Below, piece after piece: positions 5,366-7,197 of a stretch of DNA of 7,197 nt. Made by a program: the position numbers and the translations under genes. Source of the DNA: an uncultured Fretibacterium sp. (GTDB lineage Bacteria; Synergistota; Synergistia; Synergistales; Aminobacteriaceae); the NCBI RefSeq assembly GCF_963548695.1, contig NZ_CAUUWA010000092.1:1-7197 (forward strand), in the 5' to 3' direction. How positions within the stretch are numbered: the first letter of the stretch is position 1; each line of letters opens with the position of its first letter. A model generated the notes under the pieces. It saw only the letters and a program-made list of their open reading frames with translations. It was not told where the DNA came from and did no database searches.

Positions 5366-7197
5366 ATGTTTTATGAAATAGAAGACGTTGTTCTGACCAT
5401 TGGCGGTGCTTTTGTAGAAGCGAAATACCCTACTCTCAATGGAATTGGGGGAATTGGCAATCCAATAACGTTTTACAATGCCAGTAGACCAGGTGGTTTT
5501 ATTGACAAAACTATAGGGGGAGTGTTGGGGCTTCTAAAGCCAAATTTGGATACAATGAATCAACTTAATGGTAATCCACTTAGTGGTAACCCATGGCGCG
5601 ACGCAGGTCCTGCCCCTGCCCGTGTTGACCCGTTGGTTCTTGACCTGAACCGGGACGGGAAGGTGGAGCTGAAGAACGCGGCGTTTTTTGATTTGAACGC
5701 CAACGGCTTTCACGAGTTCACACGGTGGATCGACAAGACGGATGCGTTTCTGGTGCTGGATAAGAACTTCAACGGAAAGGCAGATAACGGAGGCGAGCTG
5801 TTCGGCGATGCCATGACCCTGCCGGATGGATCCCTGGCCCTCACGGGCTTCGATGCCCTCAGGGCATACGACTCCAACGGAGACGGGAAGATCGACGCCT
5901 CCGACGAGATCTACGCCTCGTTGAAGGTCCTGACGGGCGAGGGGAAGATGTCGAGCCTGGCCGATGCGGGAGTCAAGAGCCTGAACGTGGCTTCGGAGGC
6001 CGTGAACGAGAATACGCCTCCCGCACTTTCTCAGAGCGACCTCGCGAAGCTGACGTGGGAGGAGCGGGTCCTGGCCCTGAAGGACCAGGCACGCGAGGCG
6101 GACCGTGCGCTCTGGGAGTCGGGCGGTTCGATCCGCGCCAAGGGCACGTTCGAGTGGCAGGACGGGAGCACGGGTACGATTGCGGAGACACTGCCCTACA
6201 GCGTCCCGATGTACTCCATCCCGGACGAAATTCTGGACGTCCCCAAGGACATCGCGGCGCTGCCCGACCTCATGGGCTTCGGAAACATGCACGACCTGCG
6301 CCAGGCCATGGTCCGCGACGAAAGCGGTGTGCTGCGGGGGTTGGTGGAGCAGTACGTGGCGGAGAAGGACCCGTCGAAGCGGGGACAGATTTTCGAGTCC
6401 CTGGTCCAGAAATGGGCCGGAGTGGACGGTGTGGCGCCGGGAAGCCGCGGCGGCCAGATGGATGCGCGTCAACTGGCGTTTCTGGAGAAGTTCTTCGGCG
6501 AGAACTTCAACGGCGCGGACGGGCCGAACCCCAACAACACGGCGGCGCCAATCCTGAAGGAGCTCTACGCGGACCTCGTGCGGGACATGGAGGCGGGGCT
6601 GCTGGCGCAGACGCACCTGAAGCCGTTCTTCGAGCACGTGGAGTACAAGGTGACGGAGCCGGAGAAGGATGCGGAAGGGAACGTCGTGAAGCCGGGCAGG
6701 CTGGAGATCCTGATGGACCCAGCCATTGCGTGGCTTGGGGAGGCGGCGAAGACGGACCCGCGAACGGCGCTGGAGCAGCTTTGGGGCCTCAAAAAGATGA
6801 TGTCGGACACGGAGACGGAGCTGAAGCAGGCGGCGGAGACCAGCCGGAAGGAGGCCGAGTTGCGGGCCAGCTATCGGGCCAAGCTGGGATTGAGCGTGGA
6901 GACGCCGGCCCAGACCGACGCCGAGAAGGCCTATGCGGAGTTTTTGGGGCTTCGCCAGAAGCTGGAGACGGAGCTGAAGGGGCAGGGAGCCGAGCTGAAG
7001 GACTTCCTCGAGGGAGACATTACGTGGCAGGGGAGCACCATTACCCTGACACGGGATGGTAGATGGTATCGGTATGGTGGAGACGAAAGCGAGAGTCTTT
7101 ATGGCCAGTCCGGGAACGATATCTTATCTGGTGGTGCCGGAGACGACAAGCTGTACGGTCAGAGTGGCGACGACGTTCTTGTCGGCGGAACGGGCGA
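5366..7197 (+). CDS. Large RTX/EF-hand calcium-binding secreted protein, 3' end beyond window
   Basis: The frame runs without a stop from ATG 5366 (AAGGGTG at 5350-5356, nine-base spacing) to the window end, giving 610 codons. It is the probable T1SS cargo. Residues 1-75 are an AT-rich, unrecognised head rich in Gly and Asn. A calcium-binding module follows from about residue 87 (VDPLVLDLNRDGKVE), with EF-hand or dockerin-like loops starting at D93, D109 (DLNANGFHE), D132 (DKNFNGKADNGGE) and D169 (DSNGDGKIDASDE). A middle region (about 280-400) contains LPDLMGFGNMHDLRQAM, KWAGVDG and GSRGGQMDARQLAFLEKFFG, a pattern I associate with large RTX proteins of Gram-negative bacteria. A charged helical, probably coiled-coil stretch (about 450-550) precedes the RTX nonapeptides from about residue 572. 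The C-terminal secretion signal and total length are not visible, and no catalytic motif was seen, so adhesin, toxin or bacteriocin cannot be distinguished. Confidence 0.9.
   Translation, partial: MFYEIEDVVLTIGGAFVEAKYPTLNGIGGIGNPITFYNASRPGGFIDKTIGGVLGLLKPNLDTMNQLNGNPLSGNPWRDAGPAPARVDPLVLDLNRDGKVELKNAAFFDLNANGFHEFTRWIDKTDAFLVLDKNFNGKADNGGELFGDAMTLPDGSLALTGFDALRAYDSNGDGKIDASDEIYASLKVLTGEGKMSSLADAGVKSLNVASEAVNENTPPALSQSDLAKLTWEERVLALKDQAREADRALWESGGSIRAKGTFEWQDGSTGTIAETLPYSVPMYSIPDEILDVPKDIAALPDLMGFGNMHDLRQAMVRDESGVLRGLVEQYVAEKDPSKRGQIFESLVQKWAGVDGVAPGSRGGQMDARQLAFLEKFFGENFNGADGPNPNNTAAPILKELYADLVRDMEAGLLAQTHLKPFFEHVEYKVTEPEKDAEGNVVKPGRLEILMDPAIAWLGEAAKTDPRTALEQLWGLKKMMSDTETELKQAAETSRKEAELRASYRAKLGLSVETPAQTDAEKAYAEFLGLRQKLETELKGQGAELKDFLEGDITWQGSTITLTRDGRWYRYGGDESESLYGQSGNDILSGGAGDDKLYGQSGDDVLVGGTG
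7100..7195 (+). repeat. RTX nonapeptide repeats (calcium beta-roll)
   Basis: The translated 27-base periods read YGQSGNDIL (7100-7126), SGGAGDDKL (7127-7153), YGQSGDDVL (7154-7180) and VGGTG up to the edge. They follow the GGxGxDxUx pattern, which winds into a calcium-filled parallel beta-roll after secretion. More copies are expected beyond the window. Confidence 0.93.

Noticed and set aside
5534..6637. Minus-strand open frame opposite the RTX gene
   Set aside because: Antisense shadow of GC-rich coding sequence. The + frame carries EF-hand and RTX motifs.
6055..7062. + strand open frame in another register of the RTX gene
   Set aside because: Gly/Arg/Ala-rich out-of-frame translation with no motifs. 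The overlapping frame from 5366 is continuous and family-like.

Overview
The window reads almost entirely on the + strand and holds a type I secretion (T1SS) locus with accessory genes. Order: the 3' part of an HlyB-type ABC exporter gene (1-1223); a two-gene nucleotidyltransferase/HEPN module of toxin-antitoxin type (1304-2078); an HlyD-type membrane fusion protein gene (2146-3534); a 313-base regulatory gap with a promoter-like element and a strong intrinsic terminator; an ankyrin-repeat gene with a signal peptide, interrupted by one in-frame TGA (3848-4906); a small multi-helix membrane protein gene (4908-5315); and the first 610 codons of a large RTX/EF-hand calcium-binding protein gene that runs off the end (5366-7197). 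No convincing minus-strand gene, tRNA, rRNA, CRISPR array or insertion sequence was seen.

The host should be a bacterium with an outer membrane, because HlyD-type adaptors bridge the periplasm. The exporter and cargo genes are GC-rich; the ankyrin, membrane-protein and cargo 5' regions are clearly more AT-rich. Strong GGAGG-like ribosome sites precede several starts. The gene mix would suit Synergistota or Proteobacteria, but the sequence alone does not settle the phylum. No TolC-like outer-membrane gene lies in the window.

How the parts may work together: the ABC protein energises export, the HlyD protein links it to an outer-membrane channel, and the RTX protein downstream is the likely cargo, folding on calcium outside the cell through EF-hand-like loops and C-terminal nonapeptide repeats. 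Two things break the usual layout. A NTase-HEPN pair sits between the ABC and HlyD genes, which are normally adjacent. An exported ankyrin protein plus a small membrane protein sit between the exporter and its presumed cargo. The ankyrin gene has its own promoter-like -10 box and a leader containing a 10-bp terminator stem followed by a T run, so this segment may encode a small RNA or be attenuation-controlled. Its reading frame is broken by a CGA-to-TGA-like nonsense codon, and the repeat pattern continues in frame on the far side.
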